DNA of 64,000 nt from Acinetobacter tjernbergiae DSM 14971 = CIP 107465 (GCF_000374425.1 NZ_KB894358.1:113845-177844), one strand, 5' to 3'; counted from the first letter of the stretch, positions 29,743 through 38,302 are shown. The notes: generated from the sequence alone by a model not told the origin. Made by a program: numbers and translations.

Positions 29743-29753
29743 AACCAGCTTAT

Positions 29754-29780
29754 AAAAAAAGCCTCCCTGTGGAGGCTTTA
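29754..29780 (-). terminator. Terminator after argJ
   Basis: GCCTCC/GGAGGC with a CTGT loop and A-T extensions; seven T residues follow on the minus strand, 14 bases past the argJ stop. Confidence 0.9.
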
Positions 29781-29793
29781 TTATAACGCAAAT

Positions 29794-31014
29794 TTATGAG
29801 CGATAATCGGCATTAATTTTTACATAGTCATAAGAAAAGTCACAGGTATACACCGTGTCTTTGGCTGTACCACGTCCAAGATCAATACGAATCGTGATTT
29901 CCTTCTCAGCCATAACTGCTGCACCTGCCGCTTCGGTATAGTCAGGATTCGCACCACCATCCAAACAAATCTGCACATCACCTAACCAAACTTGTACTTT
30001 ACTACTGTCTAGGTTGGGTACGCCTGCCTTACCGATTGCCATCACAATGCGTCCCCAGTTTGGATCTGAAGCGAATAAAGCCGTTTTAATGAGTGGTGAC
30101 TCAGCAACACTATAAGCAACATCACAACACTCTTGCGTGTTTGCTCCACCGTCAACTTGAACCGTGATGAACTTGGTTGCACCCTCACCATCACGCACAA
30201 TCAATTGCGCTAGACGATTCATAATCCGTGCCAACACATCAAGTACCTGTTGATAACGTGCATCATCTTGACTCTGAATCTCAACACCACCCGCTAAACC
30301 CGTGGCTACAAAGATACAAGAGTCATTGGTTGAGGTATCACCATCAATGGTGATACGGTTAAATGAATGCTCAACTGTAGTCTGCAAAAGCTGCTGTACA
30401 GATGCTTTTGAAATCGGCGCATCTGTTGCAACAAAGCTGAGCATGGTCGCCATGTTCGGGCGAATCATACCTGCGCCTTTACTGATACCTGTCATGGTAT
30501 AAATCACGCCATCAAGTTCAAACTGCTCAGAAGCACCTTTAGGCGTAGTATCTGTGGTCATAATGCCTGATGCAGCATCTGCCCAACGATCAGCATTTGA
30601 ATCATTTAATGCAGGCTGAATACCTTGTACTAAACGTTCAATTGGCAATTGCTCACCGATAACACCCGTTGAAAATGGCAATATCTGATTGGTTTGCACA
30701 CCTGCCAACTCAGCGAGTTTCGCACAGGTCACTTCTGCATTTTTATAGCCAATTGTTCCTGTTGCAGCATTGGCATTACCTGTATTGATAATCAGGTAAC
30801 GTGGCGTGTTCTCTGCCAAGTGTTTTTTGCTGAGAAGTACAGGTGCAGCAGCAAAGGCACTTTGGGTAAACACCCCAGCAACGTTTGAGCCTTCAGCAAA
30901 TTCAAAAATGACTAAATCTCGTCGATTTGGATAACGTACATACGCCTCAGTTGAGCCAATTTTTACACCCTGCACCACATGCATAAGTGGCATTGTTACG
31001 TCACCAACAGCCAT
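29794..31014 (-). CDS. argJ: Bifunctional glutamate N-acetyltransferase / ornithine acetyltransferase
   Basis: ArgJ transfers acetyl groups from N-acetylornithine to glutamate in the cyclic arginine pathway. The self-cleavage site is [12 protein letters not shown], where the Thr of Ala-Thr becomes the nucleophile of the beta chain. Flanking motifs [15 protein letters not shown] and [10 protein letters not shown] are all conserved. I start it at the ATG at 31012-31014 (406 residues), which has GGA upstream; an in-frame TTG six codons earlier lacks a ribosome-binding site. It is monocistronic by context. Confidence 0.94.
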   Translation of the reverse strand: MAVGDVTMPLMHVVQGVKIGSTEAYVRYPNRRDLVIFEFAEGSNVAGVFTQSAFAAAPVLLSKKHLAENTPRYLIINTGNANAATGTIGYKNAEVTCAKLAELAGVQTNQILPFSTGVIGEQLPIERLVQGIQPALNDSNADRWADAASGIMTTDTTPKGASEQFELDGVIYTMTGISKGAGMIRPNMATMLSFVATDAPISKASVQQLLQTTVEHSFNRITIDGDTSTNDSCIFVATGLAGGVEIQSQDDARYQQVLDVLARIMNRLAQLIVRDGEGATKFITVQVDGGANTQECCDVAYSVAESPLIKTALFASDPNWGRIVMAIGKAGVPNLDSSKVQVWLGDVQICLDGGANPDYTEAAGAAVMAEKEITIRIDLGRGTAKDTVYTCDFSYDYVKINADYRS

Positions 31015-31032
31015 TTTTAAACTTCCATTCAA

Positions 31033-31363
31033 TTTGTTATGAAAGGCTTAAGCTTATTCCAAAAAGCAATGAAAATCGAGCGTTAACGAGATAGATCATT
31101 TATAAATTAAAAGCACTTTCATTGTCTGATTTTAATAAGATATTCATGCAGCAGTCGCTATTGTGAGGCGGCATGGATGCCGCCCGTTGAACAGGGGCTA
31201 CATGGATGTGCCCTCTGTCCAACAAAAGATTTTTTTTACTTTTCATCTTTGAAAAGTAAAAGAATGCCTATACACAATGCATATAAAGTTATGCTTTAAC
31301 TAAATGGCTGTGCTAACTCTTGATAAGTGAACACTCAAACGATCTACATTTTTAAAACTAAAT
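31033..31363. repeat. Intergenic palindromic repeat element between ogt and argJ
   Basis: This 331-base gap has no gene. It holds three hairpins in a row. The first is GGCGGCAT-GG-ATGCCGCC (31167-31184), perfect. The second is an imperfect stem around CATGGATG (31191-31218). The third is TTTTACTTTTC/GAAAAGTAAAA (31234-31261), perfect with a six-base loop. The first two share the same apex, CATGGATG, with unrelated stem bases, which suggests a structured repeat of REP or miniature-element type. None has a T run of terminator type. Confidence 0.65.
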
Positions 31364-31840
31364 TTATTGTTCCAAACTCAGTAAAATCTGCTTCTTATCC
31401 AAACCACCTGCAAAACCAACTAATGCCCCACTCGAACCAATCACCCGATGACACGGCGCAATAATCGAAATTGGGTTTCTACCATTGGCAGCCCCAACAG
31501 CACGTACTGCTTTTTCATTACCAATCTGAACGGCAATGTCTTTATAACTACGCTTCTCACCATAAGGGATGGTCAACAAAGCCTGCCAAACCTGTTGTTG
31601 AAAATCTGTGCCTTGGAAGTCCAAAGGTAAATCAAATTGCTGACGCTGACCGGCGAAATATTCTTCTAATTGTTTTTTAACTCGAAGTAACATCGGATGT
31701 TGACGATCCTCTATCAGTTCAGCGAGTCGTACTCGTTTATGGTCTTCATTGTCCCACATGACCGCAACAAGTGCCTGATCATGGGCAACCAATTTTAATG
31801 CACCGACAGGAGAGTCCATATACATATATATCAGTTGCAT
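31364..31840 (-). CDS. ogt: Methylated-DNA-protein-cysteine methyltransferase
   Basis: This 158-residue suicide enzyme removes alkyl groups from O6-alkylguanine in DNA. The acceptor cysteine motif IIAPCHRVIGSSGALVGFAGG is intact. The helix-turn-helix region GEKRSYKDIAVQIGNEKAVRAVGAANGRNP precedes it. It lacks the Ada N-terminal domain, so it is an Ogt-type single-domain protein. It lies 62 bases after the guanidinium exporter on the same strand. Confidence 0.93.
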   Translation of the reverse strand: MQLIYMYMDSPVGALKLVAHDQALVAVMWDNEDHKRVRLAELIEDRQHPMLLRVKKQLEEYFAGQRQQFDLPLDFQGTDFQQQVWQALLTIPYGEKRSYKDIAVQIGNEKAVRAVGAANGRNPISIIAPCHRVIGSSGALVGFAGGLDKKQILLSLEQ

Positions 31841-31902
31841 TAAAAATCTCCTTTACGCTACTTCAATCTTAGTTCCCCCTCTTTGATAAAGAGGAGTAAT
31901 TT

Positions 31903-32223
31903 TTATGAAGTTGAAGATAGTTTCATCAAAACCAAACCCGAAACAATCAGTATTGCTGCAATCATTCGCATTGCGGTCATTGGCTCATGCAAAACAATGA
32001 TCCCAACAATAAACGACCCAATCGCACCAATCCCAGTCCAAACAGTATAGGCTGTCCCTAAAGGCAATGTTCGCATTGCAATTGACAGCAATACGACACT
32101 TAAAATCATAAAAATGAGGGTCACGATACTAGGTGTTAATTTGGTAAAACCTTCAGACATCTTCATGGAATATGCCCAAATAATTTCAAAAACCCCTGCC
32201 AATATTAAAATTACCCATGCCAT
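31903..32223 (-). CDS. gdx: Guanidinium exporter of the small multidrug resistance family
   Basis: This 106-residue protein has four transmembrane helices and the conserved Glu in VFEIIWAYSMKM. GTAYTVWTGIGAIGSF in helix 3 matches the SugE/Gdx subgroup rather than EmrE-type drug pumps. Gdx exports guanidinium in exchange for protons as a dual-topology dimer. The upstream guanidine-II riboswitch supports this substrate strongly. A GATGAG ribosome-binding site lies just before the ATG. Confidence 0.93.
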   Translation of the reverse strand: MAWVILILAGVFEIIWAYSMKMSEGFTKLTPSIVTLIFMILSVVLLSIAMRTLPLGTAYTVWTGIGAIGSFIVGIIVLHEPMTAMRMIAAILIVSGLVLMKLSSTS

Positions 32224-32248
32224 TTTTTACACTCATCTTTATCAAATA

Positions 32249-32292
32249 TTGGGTCGTCCCAACGTGATGCTTTTGAGGGAGGTCGTCCTCCT
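32249..32292 (-). ncRNA. Guanidine-II (mini-ykkC) riboswitch
   Basis: On the minus strand two short hairpins with ACGA tetraloops stand in tandem, GGAGG-ACGA-CCTCC (32278-32291) and TTGGG-ACGA-CCCAA (32249-32262), joined by 15 bases. Paired ACGR-loop hairpins are the definition of the guanidine-II class, which turns on guanidinium exporters by freeing the ribosome-binding site. It ends 26 bases before gdx. Confidence 0.93.
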
Positions 32293-32390
32293 AGGGCAGT
32301 AGTGTACTGTAAAAACTTATAGTGATGTCAGGCATTATGTATTCATTTCAGTCGTGTATTTTTAAAATTTAAATACCTCATCAGTAGAAT

Positions 32391-32936
32391 TTATTGCCAT
32401 GAAATTTGATCCACTTGCATCAACTCACACGCCCCATTACCCGTGTCTTCACGCGATAAAGAGCTTTTCCAATGCCAGCCATCTTTCGCCTGTATTTCAA
32501 TTAAAGAACCTTTTAAATAGACTAGATCATCTTTTTTAATTTTTTTCATTTGTGATGCAATATATGCATTTGCGGGAACTAAATGCATATTGGCACTATG
32601 TGTTGCGATTTCTCTTAACGCAATAGGCGGCTCATGATCAACGCGCCAGTAATACCAACGATTATTTTGCGAAACATCAATTTGTTTATAAATCTGAGGA
32701 TTTGCCATATCTCCCCAACCGACCGCAATATCCATAGGAGAAAAGTCGGCTTCACGTCCTAAGTTATAATCTTCCCTAGAAAGCACACGGAATGCCCCTT
32801 CATATTTCTCTAATGCGGTAATCTGCACGCCTTGCTGGGTCGTCATTTGGCGAATATCGGGTGCAGGTTTTAGTACCTGTGTCCAAACCAACCATGCAAG
32901 CGCCAATCCTAATACGCCATACATCCATCTTGGCAT
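32391..32936 (-). CDS. Membrane-anchored protein of a conserved unknown family
   Basis: This 181-residue protein has one N-terminal transmembrane segment (YGVLGLALAWLVWTQVL) and a soluble domain, probably periplasmic. I recognise the conserved pattern but not a function. It shows YNLGREADFSPMDIAVGWGD, NNRWYYWRVDHEPP, HSANMHLVPAN, and a C-terminal LSREDTGNGACELMQVD. The gene starts one base after the upstream 167-residue gene, so the two are translated together. It ends about 100 bases before the riboswitch. Confidence 0.75.
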   Translation of the reverse strand: MPRWMYGVLGLALAWLVWTQVLKPAPDIRQMTTQQGVQITALEKYEGAFRVLSREDYNLGREADFSPMDIAVGWGDMANPQIYKQIDVSQNNRWYYWRVDHEPPIALREIATHSANMHLVPANAYIASQMKKIKKDDLVYLKGSLIEIQAKDGWHWKSSLSREDTGNGACELMQVDQISWQ

Positions 32937-32937
32937 T

Positions 32938-33441
32938 TTACTTATCCTTCTTTCCTTGTAAGTATGTTATCCATTGCTTTAAACGATTTAAAAATAAATC
33001 TAAAAAACGACTGATAAGCCTAAAATAACCACCCGATGACTCAGTTGACCTATTCAACAAAGGAGAAGTATCGGTATTAAAATCCATCATTTCTAAAGGT
33101 TCATAATGAGATAAGGTTTGTTGTAACTCCGCTCCCAAACTCAGACGGATTAAGGCAACAGTGACGTCATCAATTGCAAGATAATGATACAAAGTCAGAT
33201 GGCGTGTGTCCAAATCAATGCTATGTTCGACTAAGATGTCTGCAAATGGCAGTAATGCTTTTCGAATACGTTGTACTTCCACAAAACTACTCATGTGTGG
33301 AATATAATAAAAACTCACTTTCATACTGCTATTTAGTGGAACAAGTTCAAGCTGAGCGAACAAATTTTGTGGTTTATCGCTTTGATTTATACATTGATCT
33401 GTGTTGTCAGTTATTAGATTGTCTTGTTGTTCTAAAGCCAT
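32938..33441 (-). CDS. Hypothetical protein with a basic C-terminal helix
   Basis: This 167-residue protein has a Gln/Asn/Asp-rich start (MALEQQDNLITDNTDQCINQ). A mixed alpha/beta middle follows, then an amphipathic, basic C-terminus (ISRFLDLFLNRLKQWITYLQ) that could lie on a membrane. I do not recognise a family. It overlaps no gene and is followed after one base by the 181-residue membrane protein gene, so they probably form a pair. Confidence 0.6.
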   Translation of the reverse strand: MALEQQDNLITDNTDQCINQSDKPQNLFAQLELVPLNSSMKVSFYYIPHMSSFVEVQRIRKALLPFADILVEHSIDLDTRHLTLYHYLAIDDVTVALIRLSLGAELQQTLSHYEPLEMMDFNTDTSPLLNRSTESSGGYFRLISRFLDLFLNRLKQWITYLQGKKDK

Positions 33442-33523
33442 TTATGCACCATGAATGACTCAAAAAAGATACTGCTAGTATAAACGAACAGTATCTCAGG
33501 GTAGTGACATTTTGAACAAAGGA

Positions 33524-34423
33524 TTAGAACTTTAGCGTAAGTCCTAAACCATAAAGCCAACCTCTCTCACTGTCAGAGGCTGATTGCCATTCAGTTTGTT
33601 TCAAACCTTTATTATATGTATACGCAATATCAATAAAAGGCATCACTTTTTTACTGATTTCATAACGGGTTTGTACACCTGTCTGTAATTTGGATAATCC
33701 AGAATTAGCTGCATAATTCGACTCATCACTCAACACGACATCTACATTCAGATAAGGTTGAGCAATCAATTTTTGCGTAAATAATACATCGCGTGTTGTT
33801 TCCAAACTCAGTTGCCAACGTTGATCTTGAGCTGCATAAAGATAGGCTTCTGTTTCAAAGAAATACGGTGCTAGACCATGTAATCCCAATACCGTGTCCC
33901 ATTGATTTTTATCATGCTTTTGTTCAGGTTGATATTGATAACGAACACCTGCTTGGACATCCCAAAAGTCAGCAATATGACGACTATATAACAGCATCGC
34001 TTCGGTTTGAGTTTGCTCAGATTCCGCTTTTTCTACATGAGCTTTGATGAATATTTTATTTTCATCACTTCCCACCCATGTTTTTAGCTCAGTACTGGCA
34101 CTGCCTCGACCATCATCATCAACGACCCACGCATTTTTAATCGTTGTGGCTTGATAAATTTGTCCACCATGTTCACTGTGATGATCGTGTGCATCATGTT
34201 GAATATCAGATGGTACTTGCTTTGTTTCAGGTTGATGTCCTGAATGATCAACAGGAGATGATGTCTCCATCAATATATTCTGTTGTACCGACTGATCCAT
34301 TTGCATCATTTGATCATGACCCTCGTGCGCAGATGCAAATACACTCAAAGAAGAAATCATGCCACCCATTGCCAATAATTGTGTATAGCGTTTCATCGTA
34401 GAAGCTTGCTTAGTGATGTGCAT
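33524..34423 (-). CDS. copB: Copper resistance outer-membrane protein CopB
   Basis: CopB (299 residues from this start) is an outer-membrane barrel of the CopB/PcoB family that works with CopA in periplasmic copper resistance. After a signal peptide there is a His/Met-rich segment (AHEGHDQMMQMDQ and repeated His in HDAHDHHSEHGGQ). The barrel follows, with KTWVGSDENKIFIKAHVE and the typical C-terminal aromatic strand ending GLTLKF. I start it at the ATG at 34421-34423 because AAGGAGCG lies just upstream. It overlaps the copA end by 14 bases. Confidence 0.88.
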   Translation of the reverse strand: MHITKQASTMKRYTQLLAMGGMISSLSVFASAHEGHDQMMQMDQSVQQNILMETSSPVDHSGHQPETKQVPSDIQHDAHDHHSEHGGQIYQATTIKNAWVVDDDGRGSASTELKTWVGSDENKIFIKAHVEKAESEQTQTEAMLLYSRHIADFWDVQAGVRYQYQPEQKHDKNQWDTVLGLHGLAPYFFETEAYLYAAQDQRWQLSLETTRDVLFTQKLIAQPYLNVDVVLSDESNYAANSGLSKLQTGVQTRYEISKKVMPFIDIAYTYNKGLKQTEWQSASDSERGWLYGLGLTLKF

Positions 34424-36299
34424 GGCTCGCTCCTTGAGTGGGTTGAACAGGCGTAATTTGTGAAACTTTGCTGTCATCGACATTTGCGACAATCAATTTA
34501 CTCATCATGCCCGCACTCATGTGGTACAACAGGTGACAATGAATCGCCCATTCACCTAGCTCATCCGCAGTAAGTAGTGCTGTAACAGTTTTGCCCGGTG
34601 GCACGATCACAGTATGTTTATTGGGCATATCTTGTAATGCCTGACCATTTTCTAATTGCATAAACATGCCATGTAAATGCATCGGATGCGCCATCATACT
34701 TTCATTGACAAATTTCAGTCGAATACGCTCGCCATAGCGGACTGTTAAAGGCTTAAAATCAGGATCACTAAACTTTTTACCATCAATCGTCCAGATGTAA
34801 CGCTCCATCGTGCCACCCAGACGGATCACCAATTCACGCTCGGCTGGACGGCGATAACTTTCTGGTTGTGGTTGCAGTGACTTCAAATCAGCATAATTTA
34901 AGGCTTTTTGGTTTACTGGCGTTGCTGCATTCGCCCAACCCTGTACATGATCAATATTTCCTTTTGTAGAAGATGCAGCCGCTTGATGCTGGCTATGATC
35001 CATCTCCCCCATCGTCATCTGCGTATGAGCACTGTGATCCATCTTGCTCATATCCATCTGACCATGTCCACTGTGATCCATTTGCGACATGCCCATTTGA
35101 GCATGTGAACGATGATCCATCGTGATCTCTGATGTTGGTACAGGTGTCACTTTTTCATGTGGTACTTGTGATTGGTTATGATCCATATTCGGCATATTCA
35201 TTTGATCATGCGCGCCATGATCCATTCCCATATCTTCCATACTTAATAAAGCACGTGGGCGTGATTTTGGGATTTGCACTGAGGTTGGACTGCTCACCTG
35301 TTCATTCTGCAATGACCCAATTGCAAAACCAGAACGATCTATTGACTCTGCCTCAATTTGATAATGCGCTTGTTCAGGTTCAACCAATACATCATAAGTT
35401 TCTGCTGTACCAATACGGAATTCATCCACGGGAACAGGCTGTACAGGCTGACCATCGGCACTAACGACTGTCATTTTTAGGTTTGGAATACGTACATCAA
35501 AAAAAGACATGGCTGATGCATTGATAAAGCGCAAACGAATCTTTTCACCCGTTTTAAAAGCACCTGTCCAATTTTGTTGAGGTGTTTTCCCATTCACCAA
35601 GAAAGTATAACCAGTAATGTCTGATAAATCGGTTTTGAGCATCCGCATCTGGTTCCACATCGAACGATCTTGCCACGTTGCTTTCAAACCTTGTTGTTTC
35701 ACTTGTGTCCAAACATCTGAAACGGTTTCACGTTGGTTCTGATAATACTCAGCCGATTTTTTCAGGTTTGCCATGATCTTGTCGCTTTCCGTTTCATGGA
35801 AATCAGACAACATCACCACATAATCACGTTCAGCTTTTTCATGTGTTGCAACAGGCTGCTTACCTTTCGGATAGATCACCAACGGACCATATAAGCCATC
35901 TTGTTCTTGTCCCTTGCTATGGGCGTGATACCAATAAGTCCCATTTTGTCGAACCTTGAAACGATATTCAAAACTGCCATTCGGTTGAATGCCTTTAAAA
36001 CCATTAAAACCAGGAACTCCATCCATTAGCCCAGGTAAAAGCAGACCATGCCAATGCAATGACGTATCTTGATTTTTGAGTTGATTATGCACATAAATCA
36101 CGGCTTCATCTCCCTCTTCAAACTCAAGAAGCGGAGCAATAAATTTACCGTTGACTGTCATACGTTGCACAGGCTTTCCTGTCACATTGACGAGACCTTG
36201 ATTAATATTCAGATGATATTCTTTGATTGCAGCCAAACTATAAGGTGCAAAAAATAGACTTAAGCTAGCAACGACACCAGCATATATTTTTAAGGACAT
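34410..36299 (-). CDS. copA: Multicopper oxidase CopA (periplasmic copper resistance)
   Basis: CopA (629 residues) oxidises and sequesters copper in the periplasm. The copper-ligand motifs are HWHGLLLP, WYHAHSKGQ, HPMHLHGMF and HCHLLYHMSAGMM. Between the second and third cupredoxin domains (about residues 350-440) sits a Met/His-rich insert. It has 13-residue repeats of the form MDHxxHxQMxMxx, plausibly for copper storage. The signal peptide is Sec-type (AGVVASLSLFFAPYSLA), without the twin-arginine motif of E. coli PcoA. It is followed by copB with a 14-base overlap. Confidence 0.93.
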   Translation of the reverse strand: MSLKIYAGVVASLSLFFAPYSLAAIKEYHLNINQGLVNVTGKPVQRMTVNGKFIAPLLEFEEGDEAVIYVHNQLKNQDTSLHWHGLLLPGLMDGVPGFNGFKGIQPNGSFEYRFKVRQNGTYWYHAHSKGQEQDGLYGPLVIYPKGKQPVATHEKAERDYVVMLSDFHETESDKIMANLKKSAEYYQNQRETVSDVWTQVKQQGLKATWQDRSMWNQMRMLKTDLSDITGYTFLVNGKTPQQNWTGAFKTGEKIRLRFINASAMSFFDVRIPNLKMTVVSADGQPVQPVPVDEFRIGTAETYDVLVEPEQAHYQIEAESIDRSGFAIGSLQNEQVSSPTSVQIPKSRPRALLSMEDMGMDHGAHDQMNMPNMDHNQSQVPHEKVTPVPTSEITMDHRSHAQMGMSQMDHSGHGQMDMSKMDHSAHTQMTMGEMDHSQHQAAASSTKGNIDHVQGWANAATPVNQKALNYADLKSLQPQPESYRRPAERELVIRLGGTMERYIWTIDGKKFSDPDFKPLTVRYGERIRLKFVNESMMAHPMHLHGMFMQLENGQALQDMPNKHTVIVPPGKTVTALLTADELGEWAIHCHLLYHMSAGMMSKLIVANVDDSKVSQITPVQPTQGASHAHH

Positions 36300-36307
36300 G
36301 ATATTTT

Positions 36308-36372
36308 CCTAATCTGTTAACGATTCAAATTGCTCTTTTCAACAAAATAAAGAGCCTGTAAAACAGATTAGG
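36308..36372. repeat. Nested inverted repeat between the small copper gene and copA
   Basis: Perfect 11-bp arms, CCTAATCTGTT (36308-36318) and AACAGATTAGG (36362-36372), enclose a second inverted pair GCTCTTT/AAGAGC. The outer right arm overlaps the last codons of the upstream gene. On the transcript this could be a stem-loop that separates or protects the copA message. Confidence 0.6.
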
Positions 36373-36805
36373 TTCTAGGAGGACGTAAAATCTCTTGCCA
36401 ATAACCCGCAAGATGGCGAGCTTGATACGCTGTATTTTTATAGCTGCTCAGTTCTAAAAACGGCGAGCCAGACAAGCTTGGAATCTGCTGATCGAGTGCT
36501 AGATTGATCGTTTGGCAATGTGAAAGACTATTACAGTCAGGACAATGTTGCTGATTTTGCATTTGCCCATCATGGCATTTAACAACATTGGTCACATCAT
36601 GTGACATTTGCATTTGATGATGTTGATCCATCATTTGCTGATCGTGACACGGCATGGTTTGCACTATTGACGTTTTTTGATCCAATCGAACTTCTTGAAC
36701 TGCTGCAACAGCCACACCACTTCCCCCAATGAAAAATATCATCAGGAATACAAACCATACATGCTTGTATTGTTTATGAAGTTGCACTGAATACCCTTGG
36801 ATCAA
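36368..36805 (-). CDS. Met/His/Cys-rich periplasmic copper-binding protein
   Basis: This 145-residue protein starts with a membrane segment (HVWFVFLMIFFIGGSGVAVAA). A metal-ligand-rich stretch follows with MPCHDQQMMDQHHQMQM and CHDGQMQNQQHCPDCNSLSHC. The C-terminus ends EILRPPR, a pattern I associate with copper-responsive periplasmic proteins in proteobacterial cop clusters. It lies directly upstream of copA on the same strand, so it is probably the first gene of the copper operon. No promoter cop box was identified. Confidence 0.75.
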   Translation of the reverse strand: MIQGYSVQLHKQYKHVWFVFLMIFFIGGSGVAVAAVQEVRLDQKTSIVQTMPCHDQQMMDQHHQMQMSHDVTNVVKCHDGQMQNQQHCPDCNSLSHCQTINLALDQQIPSLSGSPFLELSSYKNTAYQARHLAGYWQEILRPPRT

Positions 36806-36982
36806 TCATCAAATGAATGCGATTTACTTAGCATAATTTCTTTCTATGTTATGCACAATCTACTTTATGTTCAAATTATGCTAATTTCACACACGTACAC
36901 AACCAAACTGCCAATTTATTGAACAATAAAATATTAGATCACTGATAAGCAAAAACAAAGCAAAATAAAGCGCTTAGCGCAT

Positions 36983-37011
36983 AAAAAAAGGACAAAAATT
37001 TGTCCTTTTTT
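36983..37011 (-). terminator. Rho-independent terminator downstream of rpe
   Basis: GGACAAA/TTTGTCC stem with A and T flanks of six to seven bases on both sides; on the minus strand the T run follows the stem. It lies on the far side of the DnaA-box array from rpe, so the array would be transcribed with rpe. Confidence 0.85.
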
Positions 37012-37068
37012 CATCATTTTGCTGTGAATATAAACAACTGAAATCATTTTGTTTATTTTAACAACATC

Positions 37069-37137
37069 TTATCCACCTGCTTATCAACACGGTTATCCAC
37101 CCAGTTATAAACAAAGTTATCCACAATCTTATGTGAA
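37069..37137 (+). promoter_or_regulatory. Head-to-tail array of DnaA-box-like 9-mers at 12-bp spacing
   Basis: Six consecutive 9-mers begin at 37069, 37081, 37093, 37105, 37117 and 37129. They read TTATCCACC, TTATCAACA, TTATCCACC, TTATAAACA, TTATCCACA and TTATGTGAA. The spacing is exactly 12 bases each time and all face the same way. One is a perfect DnaA box, three differ at one base, one at two, and the last is poor. It could be a DnaA titration or origin-control site. No dnaA or dnaN gene lies in this window. Confidence 0.7.
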
Positions 37138-37153
37138 AAATAGGATGAAAACA

Positions 37154-37840
37154 CTAAACTTCTGTTGCACCAACTTTCGCCAACTCTGCACGCATTTGAT
37201 CAATTACCATTTTATAATCGGGTTGACCAAAAATCGCTGACCCTGCAACGAACATATCGGCACCTGCTTCGGCAATCTCACGGATATTTGCAGGGCCAAC
37301 ACCACCGTCAACTTCTAAACGAATATCACGACCACTCGCATCAATAATTTGACGTGCTTGACGCAATTTTTCCAAGGTCATTGGAATAAATTTTTGCCCA
37401 CCGAAACCAGGGTTTACGCTCATTAACAGGATTTGATCAACTTTATCCAAAACATAATCCAGATGATGTAACGGCGTTGCCGGGTTAAAGACTAAACCTG
37501 CTTTAGCACCACCCGCCTTAATCAGTTGTAAAGAACGATCAATATGATCTGTTGCTTCTGGATGGAAAGTAATAATGTCTGCACCTGCTTCCAAGAAATC
37601 ACCAATCATACGATCAACTGGAGAAACCATCAGATGCACATCAATCGGTGCTTTAATCCCATAGCTTTTTAATGCTTTACAGATGCCCGCACCAAAAGTA
37701 AGGTTTGGTACATAATGGTTATCCATCACATCAAAATGCACAACGTCTGCACCCGCAGCTAGAACCTTTTCTACATCTTCACCTAAACGTGCAAAATCAG
37801 CAGATAAAATCGAAGGAGCAATTAAATAAGGCTTGGACAT
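37154..37840 (-). CDS. rpe: Ribulose-phosphate 3-epimerase
   Basis: Rpe (228 residues) interconverts ribulose 5-phosphate and xylulose 5-phosphate in the pentose phosphate pathway. The TIM-barrel enzyme shows [16 protein letters not shown] at the start, the metal ligands [16 protein letters not shown] and DVHLMV, and the phosphate-binding GGQKFIP and VDGGVG motifs. It is monocistronic and ends 16 bases from the DnaA-box array. Confidence 0.96.
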   Translation of the reverse strand: MSKPYLIAPSILSADFARLGEDVEKVLAAGADVVHFDVMDNHYVPNLTFGAGICKALKSYGIKAPIDVHLMVSPVDRMIGDFLEAGADIITFHPEATDHIDRSLQLIKAGGAKAGLVFNPATPLHHLDYVLDKVDQILLMSVNPGFGGQKFIPMTLEKLRQARQIIDASGRDIRLEVDGGVGPANIREIAEAGADMFVAGSAIFGQPDYKMVIDQMRAELAKVGATEV

Positions 37841-38026
37841 GGATGACCTGGCAAACTCTGAGAAAATAATCTAGAGATTATAGCAAATTCATCGCACTTA
37901 GGTTTGTTACAAAGTCATTATTACAGCATTGCAAACTTGCAACAGCACGTTGCATGAATACTATTTTTAATCTCAGATGATTTTGTTATTTTTAACGATG
38001 AAAAAAGTAGAATATGACCTTAAGAC

Positions 38027-38302
38027 ATGAATAGCACAACACAGATTACAACAGATGAAGCAAAACGAATTAGTAAGCGCTTGCTCAATCACTGGAAGCA
38101 TAAATTTGAAGTGGCTGAAACAGAAGCATACTCAAAAATTTTCATGCCGACTGCAACAGTCACACTTACATCACGTGAGCAATCTTTAGATGTAATGATT
38201 GAAAACCAACAAGACAACGTCGAACATCTAGAACAAGTCGTGATTGACCATTTAAATCGTATGGCTCAGCAGGAGTTTATTGTTGAGTGGCAACATCATT
38301 AA
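38027..38302 (+). CDS. DUF2218-like small protein
   Basis: This 91-residue cytoplasmic protein matches the DUF2218 pattern: an N-terminal LLNHWKHKFEVAETEAYSKI and a C-terminal VVIDHLNRMAQQEFIVEWQ. The function of the family is unknown, though members are sometimes found beside iron-uptake genes; none is here. A terminator follows directly. Confidence 0.8.
   Translation: MNSTTQITTDEAKRISKRLLNHWKHKFEVAETEAYSKIFMPTATVTLTSREQSLDVMIENQQDNVEHLEQVVIDHLNRMAQQEFIVEWQHH

Larger units (their letters stand above)
36806..37153. other. Intergenic region with rpe terminator and DnaA-box array
   Basis: The 348-base gap upstream of the copper operon and downstream of rpe holds a terminator (36983-37011) and a periodic DnaA-box-like array (37069-37137), listed separately. 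The stretch 36806-36980 must contain the copper operon promoter; no clear -35/-10 pair was seen. Confidence 0.6.

Noticed and set aside
31878..31894. Small hairpin CCTCTTT-GAT-AAAGAGG between ogt and gdx
   Set aside because: No T run on the coding strand and too short to call a terminator; it may be a degenerate intergenic repeat.
37049..37240. A plus-strand frame with Tyr-Pro repeats (YPPAYQHGYPPSYKQSYPQSY)
   Set aside because: The peptide repeat is only the 12-base DNA repeat of the DnaA-box array read in one frame; it has no ribosome-binding site and runs antisense into rpe.
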